The notes: generated by a model not told the origin, from the letters alone. A stretch of 64,000 bases of DNA from VFMC01 sp040380855 (GCA_040380855.1 JBEIIG010000006.1:32509-96508); one strand, 5' to 3'; shown: positions 25,937 through 34,946, numbered from the stretch's first letter. Program-made: numbers and translations.

Positions 25937-27337
25937 GTGCAAGCACGCAGATGGGCAACCGCCGTCATTGCGCTGTCGCTGATCGCAGCGGCATGCGGTG
26001 ACGACGACACCAGCAGCGACACCACTGCTGCCGCGACCGAGACCACCGCAGCAGCCGAGACCACCGCCGCCGCGGTCGAGACCACCGCTGCGGCGGCCGA
26101 GACCACCGCCGCGCCCGAGGCAAGTGGTGTCGAGGTTCGCTGGCGTACGCGCCCCGACAACGACGCCGAAGCCGGCGTCTACAACTCGATCAGCGAGAGC
26201 ATCGACGCGGCGAACGGCGATGCCGTGAGCCTGAAGTACGAGCCGGGCACCACCGAGGGCTCGCCCTACCAGGACCAGCTCGTCACCGAGATCGGCAACG
26301 GTACGGCTCCCGACGTGTTCTGGATCCCCGGCACCGACATCGCCCGTTTCCAGAAGGAGGGCCTGATCCTCGACCTGGCCCCGCTGGCCTCGGCCGAGGG
26401 CTTCGACCTCTCCGAGTTCTATCCGGAGCCGATGTACCACCTCACCTACGACCCCGCAGCGGGTGCGCCCGGCGACAAGTTGTGGGGCCTGCCCCGCGAC
26501 GTGTCGACGTTCGCGCTGTACCTGAACAACGACCTGATCGCTCAGGCCGGTGCCGACGACCCGCGTGCCCTCGCTGCTGCGGGTGAGTGGGACTGGGCTG
26601 CCTTCCAGGACGTGGCCGAGAAGGTGACCGCCCTGGGCGGCGCCAACAAGGGCTTTGCCATGAGCAGCTGGTGGGCGAACTACGGCCTGTTCATGAACGC
26701 TGCCGGTGGCGGCTTCTTCAACGACGACCGCACCGCCTGCGCCCTCGACACTCCCGAGTCGGTCGCCGGTATCACCCAGGTGAAGGCCATCTACGACGCC
26801 GGTATCGCCGTTCCGTTCGGTGAAGACGGCGAGGCCCCGTGGAAGGCCGGCACCGTCGGCATGTTCGTGAACGGTCGCTGGGCCACCCCCGGCGCCCGCG
26901 CCGACGCCGGCTTCAACTGGGACGTCGTGCAGCTGCCTGTCGGCCCCGGTGGCACGCAGGGCAACTGGCTGTTCTGGGGCGCCTACGTGGTGAACGCCAA
27001 CACCGAGCACCCGCAGGAAGCATGGGATCTCGTCAAGGCCCTCACCACCGCCGAGACCCAGGCCACGATCAGCGAGCTCGGCGCCAACATCCCGAGCCGC
27101 AAGAGCGACGCCGCCATCCAGGCGTTCCTCGGCTTCACGCCGCCCGAGAACAACCAGGCCTTCATCGACGGCCTGGCCGACTCGCCCACCGCAGAAGGCC
27201 CGCTGTGGGCCGGCGACTGGCCGAAGTTCGACGAGGCGATGAACGGTGCGGTGACCGCCGTGATCAACGGTGAGCGCACCATCGACGACTACGCCGCAAA
27301 GATCTGCAGCGAGACCGCAGTCGCCTTCGGCGGCTGA
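25937..27337 (+). CDS. Sugar ABC transporter substrate-binding lipoprotein (family 1)
   Basis: 466 residues from GTG 25937, which has GGGAGGA 7 nt upstream. The signal peptide WATAVIALSLIAAAC ends in a lipobox Cys, so it is anchored outside the cell membrane. A Thr/Ala/Glu linker of four ETTAAA-type repeats spaces the binding domain from the membrane. The body is MalE-like: PYQDQLVTEIGNGTAPDVFWIPG, LNNDLIAQAG, GLFMNAAGGGFFNDD, MFVNGRWATPGARADAGFNWDV. It delivers a sugar, probably an alpha-galactoside given the neighbours, to the two permeases downstream. Confidence 0.9.
   Translation: MQARRWATAVIALSLIAAACGDDDTSSDTTAAATETTAAAETTAAAVETTAAAAETTAAPEASGVEVRWRTRPDNDAEAGVYNSISESIDAANGDAVSLKYEPGTTEGSPYQDQLVTEIGNGTAPDVFWIPGTDIARFQKEGLILDLAPLASAEGFDLSEFYPEPMYHLTYDPAAGAPGDKLWGLPRDVSTFALYLNNDLIAQAGADDPRALAAAGEWDWAAFQDVAEKVTALGGANKGFAMSSWWANYGLFMNAAGGGFFNDDRTACALDTPESVAGITQVKAIYDAGIAVPFGEDGEAPWKAGTVGMFVNGRWATPGARADAGFNWDVVQLPVGPGGTQGNWLFWGAYVVNANTEHPQEAWDLVKALTTAETQATISELGANIPSRKSDAAIQAFLGFTPPENNQAFIDGLADSPTAEGPLWAGDWPKFDEAMNGAVTAVINGERTIDDYAAKICSETAVAFGG
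26039..26109 (+). repeat. Tandem repeat in lipoprotein linker
   Basis: Four copies of GAGACCACCGC at 18-21 bp spacing encode the ETTAAA-type linker. Confidence 0.7.
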
Positions 27338-27359
27338 TCGACCACATCGTTCCGGTCAT

Positions 27360-27401
27360 CGTGGCCGGGGCCGGGGGCACCTGCTCCCGGTCCCGGCCAC
27401 G
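27360..27401 (+). promoter_or_regulatory. Long intercistronic hairpin between binding protein and permease
   Basis: A 20-bp stem (27360-27379 with 27382-27401), all Watson-Crick except two G-U pairs, closes on a 2-nt gap. There is no T-tract after it. Its place right after the binding-protein gene suits 3'-end protection or partial termination, which would keep the binding protein more abundant than the permeases. The rest of 27338-27465 shows only the permease Shine-Dalgarno. Confidence 0.75.
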
Positions 27402-27465
27402 CTTCGGTCAGGCGTGCCGACGTGCAAGGGTGTGCCTGTCCGTGTGCAGTGTGTGAGGGGGAATC

Positions 27466-29154
27466 GTGCGATCGTTTCGTCGGGCTCCGGGTGAGCACCG
27501 AGTGGACATGGCCCTGGGATTGAAACTGATCGCGGCATGGCACGTGCTCGGGGTCGGCGTGTGCCTCGCCGGGTTCGCATTGGCGAGCCGCTCGGGCGAC
27601 GACGAGCTACCGATCGCGATCAGGGTGCTGCTGCGGGTCTTCTTCACGGCCGCGTTCGTCGCCAACATCTACGCCGCCGTGGGCGTGGCCAAGACCTGGC
27701 GGCGCGCTCGCACGGTGTCACTCGTCGTCGACTATCTCGTGTTCGTGGTCTCCGTCTCGGCGGCGCTCCACCAGTTCGGCTTCTTCACCGCCATCGGCGA
27801 TTTCGGTGAGGGGTTCAACAAAGCCTTCGTCCCGTTCCTCGTGGTCGCCGTCGGCCTGCTGTGGGTGCTCATCGCCCAGCAGTTGCTCGCCCGGAATCCA
27901 GCCGCCACCGGGCCCCGCGCGCTGCGCGCTGCCGGCAAGGTGCTCGCCGCGGTCGCGGGTGTCTGGTTCGTCGTCGTCGCCGACCCCTCGGGTGCGTTGT
28001 CGTCGATCGCTTCACAGATCACCCAACCGCTCACGCTGGGCACCCTCGCCGTGGCCCTGTGCGCAGGGGCGGCCTGCCGCTTCATGTGGGCCCGCCGTGT
28101 GGCCACCGCCTTCGGTACCACCACCGACGAGCAGCAGGTGCTCACCGGACTCGCGTTCTTGTCGCCCAACCTCATCGGCTTCCTGTTCTTCTTCGCCGGT
28201 CCGCTGCTGTTCTCGCTGATCGTCAGCTTCTACGAGTGGAAGACCACCGGCACGGGCCGCACGTTCGTCGGGCTCGACAACTACGTGCGTGCGTTCTCCT
28301 TCGACCTGTCGAACGCTCCAGCCGCGAATGCCGGCACCGAAGTGCTGAAACCGGGTTATCAGGTGCTGATGCACGCCGACTGGTTCGGCCAGCACTGGGT
28401 GCTCGGCGCCCGCGACGTCGAGTTCTGGACGTCGATGCGCAACATCGTCGTGTTCCTCCTCCTCGCCGTGCCCGCCTCGGTGCTGCCGGCCCTCGGCCTG
28501 TCGAGCATCCTCGCCTCGCGCCTGCCGGGCATGAAGGTGTTCCGGGCCATCTACTTCGTTCCGTCGGTGGCGGGCGTGATCGGCGTGTCGATCATCTGGG
28601 GCCAGTTGTTCCAGAGCACGGTGGGCTGGATCAACTACCTCGTCCTGCGGGCCGGCGAGATCCTCCCCTTCGTCGACCCGCCTGCGGAGGGCCACCCGTG
28701 GCTCAGCAGCAACTCCACCGCGCTGTTGTCGATGGTGGTGGTGTTCGCCTGGATGAACTTCGGGTTCAACACCGTGCTCTACCTGGCCGGCCATCAGAGC
28801 ATCCCCAAAGAGTTGTACGAGGCCGCCGACATCGACGGCGCCAACACCTGGCAGGTGTTCCGACGCATCACCGTGCCCCAGTTGCGCAACACCACGTTCT
28901 ATGTGCTCATCACGACATCGATCCTGGCGCTGCAGTTGTTCGACATCGTGTGGATCCTGTCGACGCCCGAGCCCGGCGGCCCCGACAACGCCACCACCAC
29001 ACCCGTGCTCGCGCTCTACGAAGAAGCGTTCCAGAACAACAACCAGGGCTACGCCTCAGCGCTGGCCTGGGTGCTGTTCCTGGTCATCTTCGGCTTCACG
29101 TTCTTCCAGTTCCGGCAACAACGCGATGAGGCGACGGCAGGAGGTATCTCATGA
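27466..29154 (+). CDS. Sugar ABC permease (MalF-like) with N-terminal six-helix extension
   Basis: 562 residues from GTG 27466, preceded by GAGGGGGA. Residues 225-560 are a standard binding-protein-dependent permease ending with the EAA loop EAADIDGANTWQVFRRITVPQ that contacts the ATPase. In front are about 220 extra residues with hydrophobic segments near 19-40, 50-77, 84-106, 119-141, 157-173 and 190-208. Usual MalF-type permeases of this class are ~290-320 residues. The extension is in frame, with normal codon use, and no internal start has a better ribosome site. It may be a sensory or stabilising membrane domain; function unknown. Confidence 0.88.
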   Translation: MRSFRRAPGEHRVDMALGLKLIAAWHVLGVGVCLAGFALASRSGDDELPIAIRVLLRVFFTAAFVANIYAAVGVAKTWRRARTVSLVVDYLVFVVSVSAALHQFGFFTAIGDFGEGFNKAFVPFLVVAVGLLWVLIAQQLLARNPAATGPRALRAAGKVLAAVAGVWFVVVADPSGALSSIASQITQPLTLGTLAVALCAGAACRFMWARRVATAFGTTTDEQQVLTGLAFLSPNLIGFLFFFAGPLLFSLIVSFYEWKTTGTGRTFVGLDNYVRAFSFDLSNAPAANAGTEVLKPGYQVLMHADWFGQHWVLGARDVEFWTSMRNIVVFLLLAVPASVLPALGLSSILASRLPGMKVFRAIYFVPSVAGVIGVSIIWGQLFQSTVGWINYLVLRAGEILPFVDPPAEGHPWLSSNSTALLSMVVVFAWMNFGFNTVLYLAGHQSIPKELYEAADIDGANTWQVFRRITVPQLRNTTFYVLITTSILALQLFDIVWILSTPEPGGPDNATTTPVLALYEEAFQNNNQGYASALAWVLFLVIFGFTFFQFRQQRDEATAGGIS

Positions 29155-30368
29155 GCGTGCGCCGCAGAGGACCGCGATCCACGATCGTCCGCATCCTCAC
29201 CTATGTGCTCCTGGTGGGGGTGGCAGCCGTCGTCATCTTCCCGTTCGTCGTCGCGTTGTCGACGTCGATGAAGCGCCCCGACGACATCTTCGCCTATCCC
29301 CCGTCGCTCGTCCCGGAACAACCGGTCACGGTGCCGGCGGCATCGCTCGGCCTCGAGGGCGACCCGCTGCCGGTGTACGAGTTCGCCGATCGCGCCGGAC
29401 AGTACGCACTGGTCGAGACCGACGTGCCCCTCGCCGAGTTCCGCCCGCTCGACGACACCACCCGCACCATCACGCTGCCCGCCGACGCGGGCGACAAGAC
29501 CGGTGCCACCGTGCAGGTCGAGATCGACGGCGCGCTCGAGGACAAGCCGGTGTTCGTCATCGAGGTCGACGGCAGCCAGATCGAGGCGTACCGCTCGCGC
29601 CTCACCGTCGGCGGCCTGTTCCAGGCGGTCGACAACCCCGGCGACACGGTGCTGAGCCTCGTGAACACGCCCACACCGGCACGCGAGTTCGGCCCCCGGC
29701 TCGAGAACTTCAGCGAGGTGGTCACCGAGAAGCAACTCGGCCGCTCGCTCACCAACACCCTGCTCGTCACCCTCGCCGTCGTGGGTGGGCAGATCCTCAC
29801 GTCGATCCTCGGTGGCTACGCGTTCGCCCGCATCCGGTTCACGAGTCGCTCGGCGCTGTTCCTGCTGTACCTCGGCTCGGTGATGATCCCGTTCGTGGTG
29901 CTCATCATCCCGCTGTTCCAGTTGATGCTGCAGTTGAACTGGCGCGACAACCTCGTGGCGCTGATCGTGCCCTTCGCCTTCTCGGCGTACGGCACGTTCC
30001 TCATGCGGCAGTTCTTCATCGGCATCCCCAACGAGATCGAGGAAGCGGCGCTCATCGACGGCGCCAGCCGCTCGCGCATCTTGTGGAAGGTGATGGTGCC
30101 ACTCGCCCGCCCGGCGATCGCCACGCTCGCGACGTTCGGGTTCCTCTATGCGTGGAACTCGTTCTTCTGGCCGCTCGTCATCATCAACTCGGGCAACCCC
30201 GAGAGCAAGGTGTTGTCGCTCACGTTGTCGACCCTCGGGGGCCGATCGAGCACCGACACCAACCTCGTGTTCGCCGGGGCGATCATCGCGATGACGCCGC
30301 CGATCCTCGTGTTCCTGTTCGCCCAGCGCTACTTCGTCGAGAACTCCGCCTCGAGCGGCATGAAGTGA
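29151..30368 (+). CDS. Sugar ABC permease (MalG-like) with extracytoplasmic insert
   Basis: 405 residues; its start overlaps the upstream stop (ATGA). TM1 at about 13-36 is followed by FVVALSTSMKRPDDIF. Then an insert of roughly 130 residues (about 55-185), rich in beta-strand-like TVQVEIDG and PVFVIEVDG, precedes NFSEVV...SLTNTLLVTLAVVGG and the normal helices. The EAA loop is EEAALIDGASRSRILWKVMVPLA. Ordinary members (~280 residues) have only a short loop there. The insert would face the binding protein. Confidence 0.88.
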   Translation: MSVRRRGPRSTIVRILTYVLLVGVAAVVIFPFVVALSTSMKRPDDIFAYPPSLVPEQPVTVPAASLGLEGDPLPVYEFADRAGQYALVETDVPLAEFRPLDDTTRTITLPADAGDKTGATVQVEIDGALEDKPVFVIEVDGSQIEAYRSRLTVGGLFQAVDNPGDTVLSLVNTPTPAREFGPRLENFSEVVTEKQLGRSLTNTLLVTLAVVGGQILTSILGGYAFARIRFTSRSALFLLYLGSVMIPFVVLIIPLFQLMLQLNWRDNLVALIVPFAFSAYGTFLMRQFFIGIPNEIEEAALIDGASRSRILWKVMVPLARPAIATLATFGFLYAWNSFFWPLVIINSGNPESKVLSLTLSTLGGRSSTDTNLVFAGAIIAMTPPILVFLFAQRYFVENSASSGMK

Positions 30369-30381
30369 GAAAGCAGCACCC

Positions 30382-31557
30382 ATGGCCCGCGTGAACTTCA
30401 CCAATGTCTCCAAGGTCTACGACAACGGTCCCCGAGCCGTCGACGACCTCACCCTCGAGATCGACGACGGCGAGTTCATGGTGCTCGTCGGGCCCTCGGG
30501 GTGCGGTAAGTCGACAGCACTGCGGATGATCGCCGGGCTCGAGGAGATCAGCACCGGCACCCTCACGATCGGCGAGCGAGTGGTGAACGATGTGCCGCCA
30601 GGCGACCGCGACATCGCCATGGTGTTCCAGAACTACGCGCTCTACCCGCACATGACCGTTCGCCAGAACATCGGCTTCGCCCTCGAAGTGGCCCGCGTGC
30701 CCAAGCGCGAGATCGCCGAACGGGTCGAGGCTGCAGCAGCGATGCTCGGCCTCAGCGAGTACCTCGAACGACTCCCCAAGTCGCTCTCGGGCGGGCAGCG
30801 CCAGCGCGTGGCGATGGGCCGCGCGATCGTCCGCTCACCCCAGGTGTTCTTGATGGACGAGCCGCTGTCGAACCTCGACGCGAAGCTGCGCGTCCAGATG
30901 CGCTCCGACATCATCCAGCTCCAGGCCCGGCTGGGCACCACCATGGTGTACGTCACCCACGACCAGGTGGAGGCGATGACGATGGGCCACCGGGTGGCCG
31001 TGATGCGCAAGGGCGTGCTGCAACAGGTGGCTCCGCCGCAAGAGCTGTACAACCGGCCGGCAAACCTGTTCGTGGCCGCCTTCATCGGTAGCCCGGCCAT
31101 GAACCTCATCACCGCCGATGTCACCGTCGACGGCGATCGGGTGCACCTCGGCTTCGGCCACCATCACCTCGCCGTGCCGGCAGTAGCGCTCGAGCGCTAT
31201 CCGGGCCTGCGCACCCGCGGTGGCAGCCAGGTGATCGCAGGTATCCGCCCCGAGCACTTCGCCATGGAGGGCGACGTCGAGGTTCCCGACGACCAGATGG
31301 TCACCCTCACCACCCTGCTGGCCGAAGCGATGGGTGCCGAAGTGCACATCCACGCACTGCTCGACGTGGAGCCACCATCGATCGAAGGGCTCGACCCGGC
31401 GGCCGACGACGCCGATCATCTCACCGGAACCGGCACCAAGGTGATCGCCCGGGTCGACGGTGTCCACTCGGTGTCGATGGGTGAAGAGGTCCGCCTCGCG
31501 GTCAAGATGCACCTCGCCCACTTCTTCGACCCCGACACGGGCGCACCGCTGCGCTGA
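30382..31557 (+). CDS. Sugar ABC transporter ATPase (MsmK/UgpC-like)
   Basis: 391 residues. Walker A GPSGCGKST at 37-45, Q-loop FQNYALYPHM, signature LSGGQRQR at 135-142, Walker B VFLMDEPLSNLDAKLR, and the switch His in VTHDQVEAMTM. A C-terminal ~150-residue OB-fold (TOBE) domain is the regulatory part found in MalK/UgpC. It energises the two permeases upstream. A short AGAAAGCAG stretch lies 10-15 nt before ATG 30382. Confidence 0.95.
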   Translation: MARVNFTNVSKVYDNGPRAVDDLTLEIDDGEFMVLVGPSGCGKSTALRMIAGLEEISTGTLTIGERVVNDVPPGDRDIAMVFQNYALYPHMTVRQNIGFALEVARVPKREIAERVEAAAAMLGLSEYLERLPKSLSGGQRQRVAMGRAIVRSPQVFLMDEPLSNLDAKLRVQMRSDIIQLQARLGTTMVYVTHDQVEAMTMGHRVAVMRKGVLQQVAPPQELYNRPANLFVAAFIGSPAMNLITADVTVDGDRVHLGFGHHHLAVPAVALERYPGLRTRGGSQVIAGIRPEHFAMEGDVEVPDDQMVTLTTLLAEAMGAEVHIHALLDVEPPSIEGLDPAADDADHLTGTGTKVIARVDGVHSVSMGEEVRLAVKMHLAHFFDPDTGAPLR

Positions 31558-31585
31558 ACTGTCCGCACTCCTTCCACTCACCCCG

Positions 31586-32449
31586 ATGAACTCGATGACT
31601 GACACCTCCGACACCCGAGTCGATCCGTACCTCGGCACCGTCGTCCACGTGGTGGGCACGCGCCAGGCGCGCCCCAACCTGCCGAGCACCGGGTGCCCGT
31701 TCTGTGTCGGTGGGCTCGAAGCACCCGAACCGTACGACGTGCGCTGGTTCTCGAACCGCTGGCCGGCGATGCCGGGAGACCGGTGCGAGGTGGTCCTGTA
31801 CACCTCCGAGCACGATGCGACGTTCACCTCGCTGGGCGTCGCCGGGGCGCGGCGCGTGATCGACCTGTGGGCCGAGCGGTTCTGCGAACTCGGCAGCCGC
31901 AGCGATGTCGACTACGTGCTGATCTTCGAGAACCGTGGCCCCGAAGTGGGCGCCACCATCGCCCACCCCCACGGCCAGATCTACGCCTACGACCATGTGC
32001 CGGTGCGCCCCGGCCGTCTGCTCGCCGCCGGGTGGCGGCCCGAGGCCGACGCAGGCGATCGTTTCGTCGTCACCCACGGCGGATGGACCGCCGCGGTGCC
32101 GGCAGCGGCCACCTACCCGATCGCGCTCTCGCTCGCACCGCGCCAGCGGGTGCCCGATCTCGCGGCACTCGACGACGCCGGCCGCAACGATCTGGCGGCG
32201 CTGCTGGTCGACGTGCTCGGCCGGCTCGACCGGCTCTACGACCGACCGCTGCCGTACATGCTGTGGTTCAACCAGCGGCCCACCGATGGCGGCAACTGGC
32301 CCGATGCGTGGATGAACGTCGAGATCGTCTCACCCTGGCGCAGCGCGGGCACAGCCCGCTACATCGCTGCCGCCGAGGTGGCGTGCGAGGAGTACTTCAA
32401 CCCGGTCATCCCCGAGGTGTTGGCCGAGAAGCTGCGCGGCCTCGGCTGA
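31586..32449 (+). CDS. galT: Galactose-1-phosphate uridylyltransferase
   Basis: 287 residues. The active-site H127-P-H129-G-Q lies in TIAHPHGQIYAY; H129 would be the UMP-carrying nucleophile. C37-x2-C40 (GCPFC) is the metal pair, and FNQRPTDG with the C-terminal half completes the HIT-like fold. It is slightly shorter than E. coli GalT (348). It moves UMP from UDP-glucose to galactose-1-phosphate (Leloir pathway). It closes the importer operon, which supports galactosides as cargo; no galK or galE is in the window. ATG 31595 is an alternative start. Confidence 0.9.
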   Translation: MNSMTDTSDTRVDPYLGTVVHVVGTRQARPNLPSTGCPFCVGGLEAPEPYDVRWFSNRWPAMPGDRCEVVLYTSEHDATFTSLGVAGARRVIDLWAERFCELGSRSDVDYVLIFENRGPEVGATIAHPHGQIYAYDHVPVRPGRLLAAGWRPEADAGDRFVVTHGGWTAAVPAAATYPIALSLAPRQRVPDLAALDDAGRNDLAALLVDVLGRLDRLYDRPLPYMLWFNQRPTDGGNWPDAWMNVEIVSPWRSAGTARYIAAAEVACEEYFNPVIPEVLAEKLRGLG

Positions 32450-32473
32450 GCCGGACGGGCACCGGCGACCCGA

Positions 32474-33271
32474 TCAGCTCAGCGGCGCGAAGTTCGGCGG
32501 TCGCTTCTGCAGGAAGCTGGCCACGCCTTCTTTGAAGTCGGCGCGGCGGAGCGATGCCTTCATCAGTTCGATCGCGTCGTCGGTCGACTCGACGAGGCCG
32601 CGGGTCTGGTCGGCGTACACCTGCTGCTTCATCACGGCCATCGAGGTGGGCGAGGCGTTCACCGCCAGGTCGGCGGCATAGGCGAGGGCATGGTCGAGCA
32701 GGTGCTCGGCCGGCACCACCTCGCTCACCAACCCCATCGCTGCGGCCTCCTCGGCCAGGATGACCCGGCCCGAGAACAGCAGGTCCATCGCCCGCGAGGT
32801 GCCGATGAGGCGCGGCAGGATCCACGACATGCCGTACTCGGCGATCAGACCACGGCGCGAGAACGCCGTCGTGAACTTCGCGCCTGCGGCAGCGAAGCGG
32901 ATGTCGCACATCAGCGCCTGCACCATGCCGATCCCGGCACACGCCCCGTTCACCGCAGCGATGACGGGCTTGGGCACGGCGAGCGCGGTGTGATGTTGGG
33001 GCCGCCCGCCTGCAGCGCTCTCGGCGCCGCCGCTGCCACTGGCGGCACCGATGCCCTGGAGGGTGTCCATGTCGGCGCCGGCGCAGAAGCCCCGGCCGGC
33101 GCCGGTGACCACGATCACCTTCACCGCAGGGTCGGCGGCGGCCTGGTCGAGCAGCGCGAAATATCGGGCGGCGAGCTCGCCGTTCCAGGCGTTCAGGCGG
33201 TCGGGGCGATTGAGGGTGAGCAGCGCGATACCGGGTTCGCGGAACTCGTACAGGACGACGTCGTCACTCAT
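32474..33271 (-). CDS. Enoyl-CoA hydratase/isomerase family protein
   Basis: 265 residues. Crotonase fold: LNRPDRLNAW, oxyanion loop GAGRGFCAGADMDTL, AVNGACAGIGM, and the Glu-region SRRGLIAEYGMSWILPRLIG. It acts on acyl-CoA thioesters; hydration versus isomerisation cannot be fixed. The insert GAASGSGGAESAAGG (about 80-95) is Gly/Ser-rich. Its ATG 33271 lies inside the 3' end of lgt (8-nt overlap), making it the last gene of a ferredoxin-hydrolase-lgt-hydratase operon. Confidence 0.88.
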   Translation of the reverse strand: MSDDVVLYEFREPGIALLTLNRPDRLNAWNGELAARYFALLDQAAADPAVKVIVVTGAGRGFCAGADMDTLQGIGAASGSGGAESAAGGRPQHHTALAVPKPVIAAVNGACAGIGMVQALMCDIRFAAAGAKFTTAFSRRGLIAEYGMSWILPRLIGTSRAMDLLFSGRVILAEEAAAMGLVSEVVPAEHLLDHALAYAADLAVNASPTSMAVMKQQVYADQTRGLVESTDDAIELMKASLRRADFKEGVASFLQKRPPNFAPLS

Positions 33272-34172
33272 CCTGCGGAACGTAGTCGGACGGCTCGTCG
33301 TCGTTGGCGTCGAGCGCCTCCGGGGCGGGCTCGGCGTCCGGCTCCGCCGCCGACTCGATGGCAGGCTCGGGCTGGCCCGGGCCGCGCCGCACCACCAGCA
33401 CGACGGCACCGATGACGATCATCGCCAGTGCCACCCACTGGTTCCAGCGCAGACCACCCACCTCGCTCGCCGGGTCGATGCGCATGCCCTCGATCCAGAA
33501 CCGGCCGACGCCGTAGCCGATCAGGTAGACCGCCATCAGGTTGCCGGGGCGCAGCCGGAAGCGGCGGTCGATCCACAACAGCAGGCCGCACAGCGCCAGG
33601 TTCCACAGCGACTCGTACAGGAACGTGGGGTGGAACGTCGTGCCCGGTGGGTACCCGGCCTTCATCGCCGTGTCGTCGCTCACCTCGAGTGCCCATGGCA
33701 GCGTGGTGGGCCCGCCGAACAGTTCCTGGTTGAACCAGTTGCCCCAACGCCCGATCGCCTGCGCCAACGGGATGGCAGGCGCCGCGCAGGTGATGGCCGT
33801 CGGCACGTCGAGACCGCGACGCCGGGCGGCGTAGACGCCGACGGCGACACCGAGGGCGATACCGCCCGGGATGCCGAGACCACCTTTCCAGATGGCGAAG
33901 ATGCGCATCGGGTCGTCGGAGAACGAGTCCCACGACGTGGCGACGTGATAGAGGCGGGCGCCGATCACCCCGCCGAGCACACCCCACATACCGATCGCCG
34001 CAGCGTCGTCGCGGGTGCCGGCCCCACGCGCCTCGAGCCGCCGGCCGAGCAGCCAGATGGCGGCCACCACACCGAGTGCGATCATCAGACCGTAGGCATG
34101 GATCGTCAGCGGACCGAGTTCGATGGTGCCGCTCGACGGACTGGGGATCGATGCTGGGAGGTGATACATCAT
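33264..34172 (-). CDS. lgt: Prolipoprotein diacylglyceryl transferase
   Basis: 302 residues, seven membrane helices. Lgt signatures: GPLTIHAYGLMIALG, GGVIGARLYHV, the AQAIGRWGNWFNQE motif near 137-150, and HPTFLYES. The C-terminal 40 residues are an acidic cytoplasmic tail (EPDAEPAPEALDANDDEP). It attaches diacylglycerol to the lipobox Cys of preprolipoproteins such as the sugar-binding lipoprotein in this window. A second start ATG 34169 is adjacent. Confidence 0.96.
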   Translation of the reverse strand: MMYHLPASIPSPSSGTIELGPLTIHAYGLMIALGVVAAIWLLGRRLEARGAGTRDDAAAIGMWGVLGGVIGARLYHVATSWDSFSDDPMRIFAIWKGGLGIPGGIALGVAVGVYAARRRGLDVPTAITCAAPAIPLAQAIGRWGNWFNQELFGGPTTLPWALEVSDDTAMKAGYPPGTTFHPTFLYESLWNLALCGLLLWIDRRFRLRPGNLMAVYLIGYGVGRFWIEGMRIDPASEVGGLRWNQWVALAMIVIGAVVLVVRRGPGQPEPAIESAAEPDAEPAPEALDANDDEPSDYVPQDE

Positions 34173-34184
34173 CGCGACCGCAGG

Positions 34185-34946
34185 TCAGAGGCCGCCGAGG
34201 CGGCGGGCGAACTCGACCGTGCGCTCGAACACGATGTGCTTGTCGTAGTCCTGGGTGGCGACGTGGTAGCTGCGCTCGAGCAGCACACGCTCGACCGGGC
34301 CGCCGTAGTTGGCCTGCAGGTAGTCGGCCTGAGCCGGCTCGACGACGTGGTCGTTGGGCGAGGTGAGCAACAGCAACGGCATCTGCATCGACGGGTAGTG
34401 GGGCGCCAACGGCGCGAGCCCGTCGTTCACGAGCGACAGCAGACAGCGCACCGGGGTGCCCTCATAGGCCGACTCCTTCACCTCGGGGTCGGCGATGTCG
34501 CTGCCGATCCCCGGGATGATCTCGGTGCCTGCGTCGAGCATGCCCTGCACCATCGCCACCACCTCCGGCGGTTGTGGCTGGGTGGCCGGGTTCACGCACA
34601 CCAAGCCGAGCACCTCGGGGTGGTCGGCGCCGACGCGCAACGTGAGCGCACCACCCATGCTGAGGCCGGCCACCACCACCTTCGGCACGCGTGCGGCGAG
34701 CCGCTGATACGCCGCCTCGGCCTCGCCCGACCAGTCGGCCCACGTGGTGGCGAGCATGTCGTCGACCGTGGTGCCGTGCCCCGGCAGGCGGGGCAGCTCG
34801 ACATGCAGACCGGCCGCCGCGCAGGCTTCGGCCATACCGCGCATCGACGACGGATTACCGGTGAAGCCGTGGATCACGAGCACACCGACGGGCTCGGTGC
34901 CGTCGTGCGACCAGGCCTCGGCGCCGGGGATGAGTGCAACAGTCAT
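34185..34946 (-). CDS. Alpha/beta hydrolase, monoacylglycerol lipase/carboxylesterase-like
   Basis: 253 residues. The cap-less core starts VGVLVIHGFTGNPSSM (oxyanion HGF), the nucleophile is in VVAGLSMGGAL, Asp in LTSPNDHVV, and His in LERSYHVATQD. The pattern matches thermostable carboxylesterase/monoacylglycerol lipases of the Est30 group. It is cytoplasmic, with no signal peptide. It lies 12 nt before lgt in the same operon; a lipid-ester substrate would fit. CATACT 6 nt before ATG 34946 is a possible weak -10. Confidence 0.85.
   Translation of the reverse strand: MTVALIPGAEAWSHDGTEPVGVLVIHGFTGNPSSMRGMAEACAAAGLHVELPRLPGHGTTVDDMLATTWADWSGEAEAAYQRLAARVPKVVVAGLSMGGALTLRVGADHPEVLGLVCVNPATQPQPPEVVAMVQGMLDAGTEIIPGIGSDIADPEVKESAYEGTPVRCLLSLVNDGLAPLAPHYPSMQMPLLLLTSPNDHVVEPAQADYLQANYGGPVERVLLERSYHVATQDYDKHIVFERTVEFARRLGGL

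Noticed and set aside
26039..26109. Repeated GAGACCACCGC as a possible DNA-binding array
   Set aside because: It encodes the ETTAAA linker of a lipoprotein; such linkers are common in exported actinobacterial proteins, for example also at 48100-48250.
27402..27465. Rho-independent terminator after the binding-protein gene
   Set aside because: No run of T follows the hairpin, so it is listed as an intercistronic structure instead.
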